From Natrialba magadii ATCC 43099 (GTDB lineage Archaea; Halobacteriota; Halobacteria; Halobacteriales; Natrialbaceae): a stretch of 64,000 bases of DNA. The notes below the pieces were generated by a model, which was given only the letters and a program-made list of their open reading frames with translations, searched no databases and was not told where the DNA came from. The DNA lies in NCBI RefSeq assembly GCF_000025625.1, contig NC_013922.1, positions 496,001 through 560,000 on the forward strand, read 5' to 3'. Numbering within the stretch: the stretch's first letter is position 1; every line of letters begins with the position of its first letter. A program made the position numbers and the translations under genes. This document shows, in pieces, positions 63,754 through 64,000 of this stretch.

Positions 63754-64000
63754 TTAGGCCAACACGAGCAGTGAGACTGCAATCACGAGTGCAACTGCCG
63801 GGAAAATCGCAAGGATCGCGAACAGGACGCCCATCCCGCCGTAGGTGAGCGCAATGCCGGCGATCGAAGCCCCCGCCGCGCCGATGCCGAAGACGCCGAG
63901 GTAGGTGTAGCCGAACGAGAGGCCGTGCACGTCGGCCGCGACGTACTTGCCGATCAGCGCCTGGTGAATCGGCGCTTCCATGTAGACGAAAAAGCCGAGC
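63754..64000 (-). CDS. MFS transporter, C-terminal end (5' part outside window)
   Basis: The frame is open to the window edge. The visible part, ...LGFFVYMEAPIHQALIGKYVAADVHGLSFGYTYLGVFGIGAAGASIAGIALTYGGMGVLFAILAIFPAVALVIAVSLLVLA, carries the last two or three membrane segments of a major facilitator and a hydrophobic end. The glycine-rich helix (GVFGIGAAGASIAG) fits helix 11. Substrate and start are unknown. Confidence 0.75.
   Translation of the reverse strand, partial: LGFFVYMEAPIHQALIGKYVAADVHGLSFGYTYLGVFGIGAAGASIAGIALTYGGMGVLFAILAIFPAVALVIAVSLLVLA

Overview
The window is chromosomal DNA from a halophilic archaeon (class Halobacteria), most likely in the Natrialbales group (Natrialba, Natronorubrum, Haloterrigena, Natrinema). 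The reasons are a high-GC sequence encoding very acidic proteins, a full-length TFB, 20S proteasome subunits, a DacZ diadenylate cyclase, DUF555, UPF0058 and DUF7836-like small proteins, Tat lipoproteins, a PGF-CTERM surface protein, F420-type flavin enzymes, and many TATA boxes about 28 bp from the start codon, as expected for leaderless genes. Placement below class level is inference. I see no transposase, integrase, CRISPR array or rRNA. One tRNA gene is present.

Layout. 1-5976: 3' part of a malic enzyme, archaeal coaD, a one-cyclin-repeat TFB-like protein, a small zinc finger, tRNA-Leu(UAG) followed by a 0.45-kb array repeating the tRNA 3' end, then dacZ-mscS (c-di-AMP and osmotic stress). 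6195-13169: an APC permease and a nucleoside-salvage neighbourhood (uridine phosphorylase, DUF488, SDR, aminoglycoside-phosphotransferase-fold kinase, cytidine deaminase, phosphohexomutase). 13299-16623: a tightly coupled proteasome beta-alpha gene pair behind a perfect AT-rich palindrome, with a convergent zinc/winged-helix regulator. 16673-24500: moaC-nnr, acylphosphatase, ogg, several small conserved proteins and TFB. 24821-31499: MBL-fold protein, an Nramp-related transporter, a degenerate M48 peptidase, UbiA prenyltransferase and a ThDP decarboxylase/synthase. 31500-38912: small proteins, Fe-dependent ADH, HD hydrolase, a 22-bp G-rich tandem array, TRIC channel, FAD-linked glycolate/lactate-type dehydrogenase. 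39097-49438: F420-type LLM enzyme, a DNPH1-like nucleotide hydrolase, a Bat-type HTH regulator, CPBP protease, aminotransferase, lipoprotein, a secondary alcohol dehydrogenase, 2-oxoacid:ferredoxin oxidoreductase korAB and a ferredoxin reductase-like protein. 49463-64000: PGF-CTERM protein, cold-shock protein, methylmalonyl-CoA epimerase and mutase large subunit, a 13-bp tandem array, GNAT, S9 peptidase, a sensory-rhodopsin-transducer-like protein, an aldehyde:ferredoxin oxidoreductase and the end of an MFS transporter.

Metabolic links. korAB, the ferredoxin reductase-like protein, the AOR and the malic enzyme suggest a ferredoxin-centred central metabolism. The methylmalonyl-CoA epimerase and mutase belong to propionate and odd-chain carbon handling. 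udp, cdd, DNPH1-like and perhaps the phosphohexomutase belong to nucleoside and nucleotide turnover.

Notable non-gene structure: the octamer ACTCGAGT occurs more than 50 times by eye, against about one expected; simple-sequence expansions recur both inside conserved proteins and between genes; and several perfect or long inverted repeats sit in promoters. The clearest unusual gene system is the proteasome beta-alpha operon.
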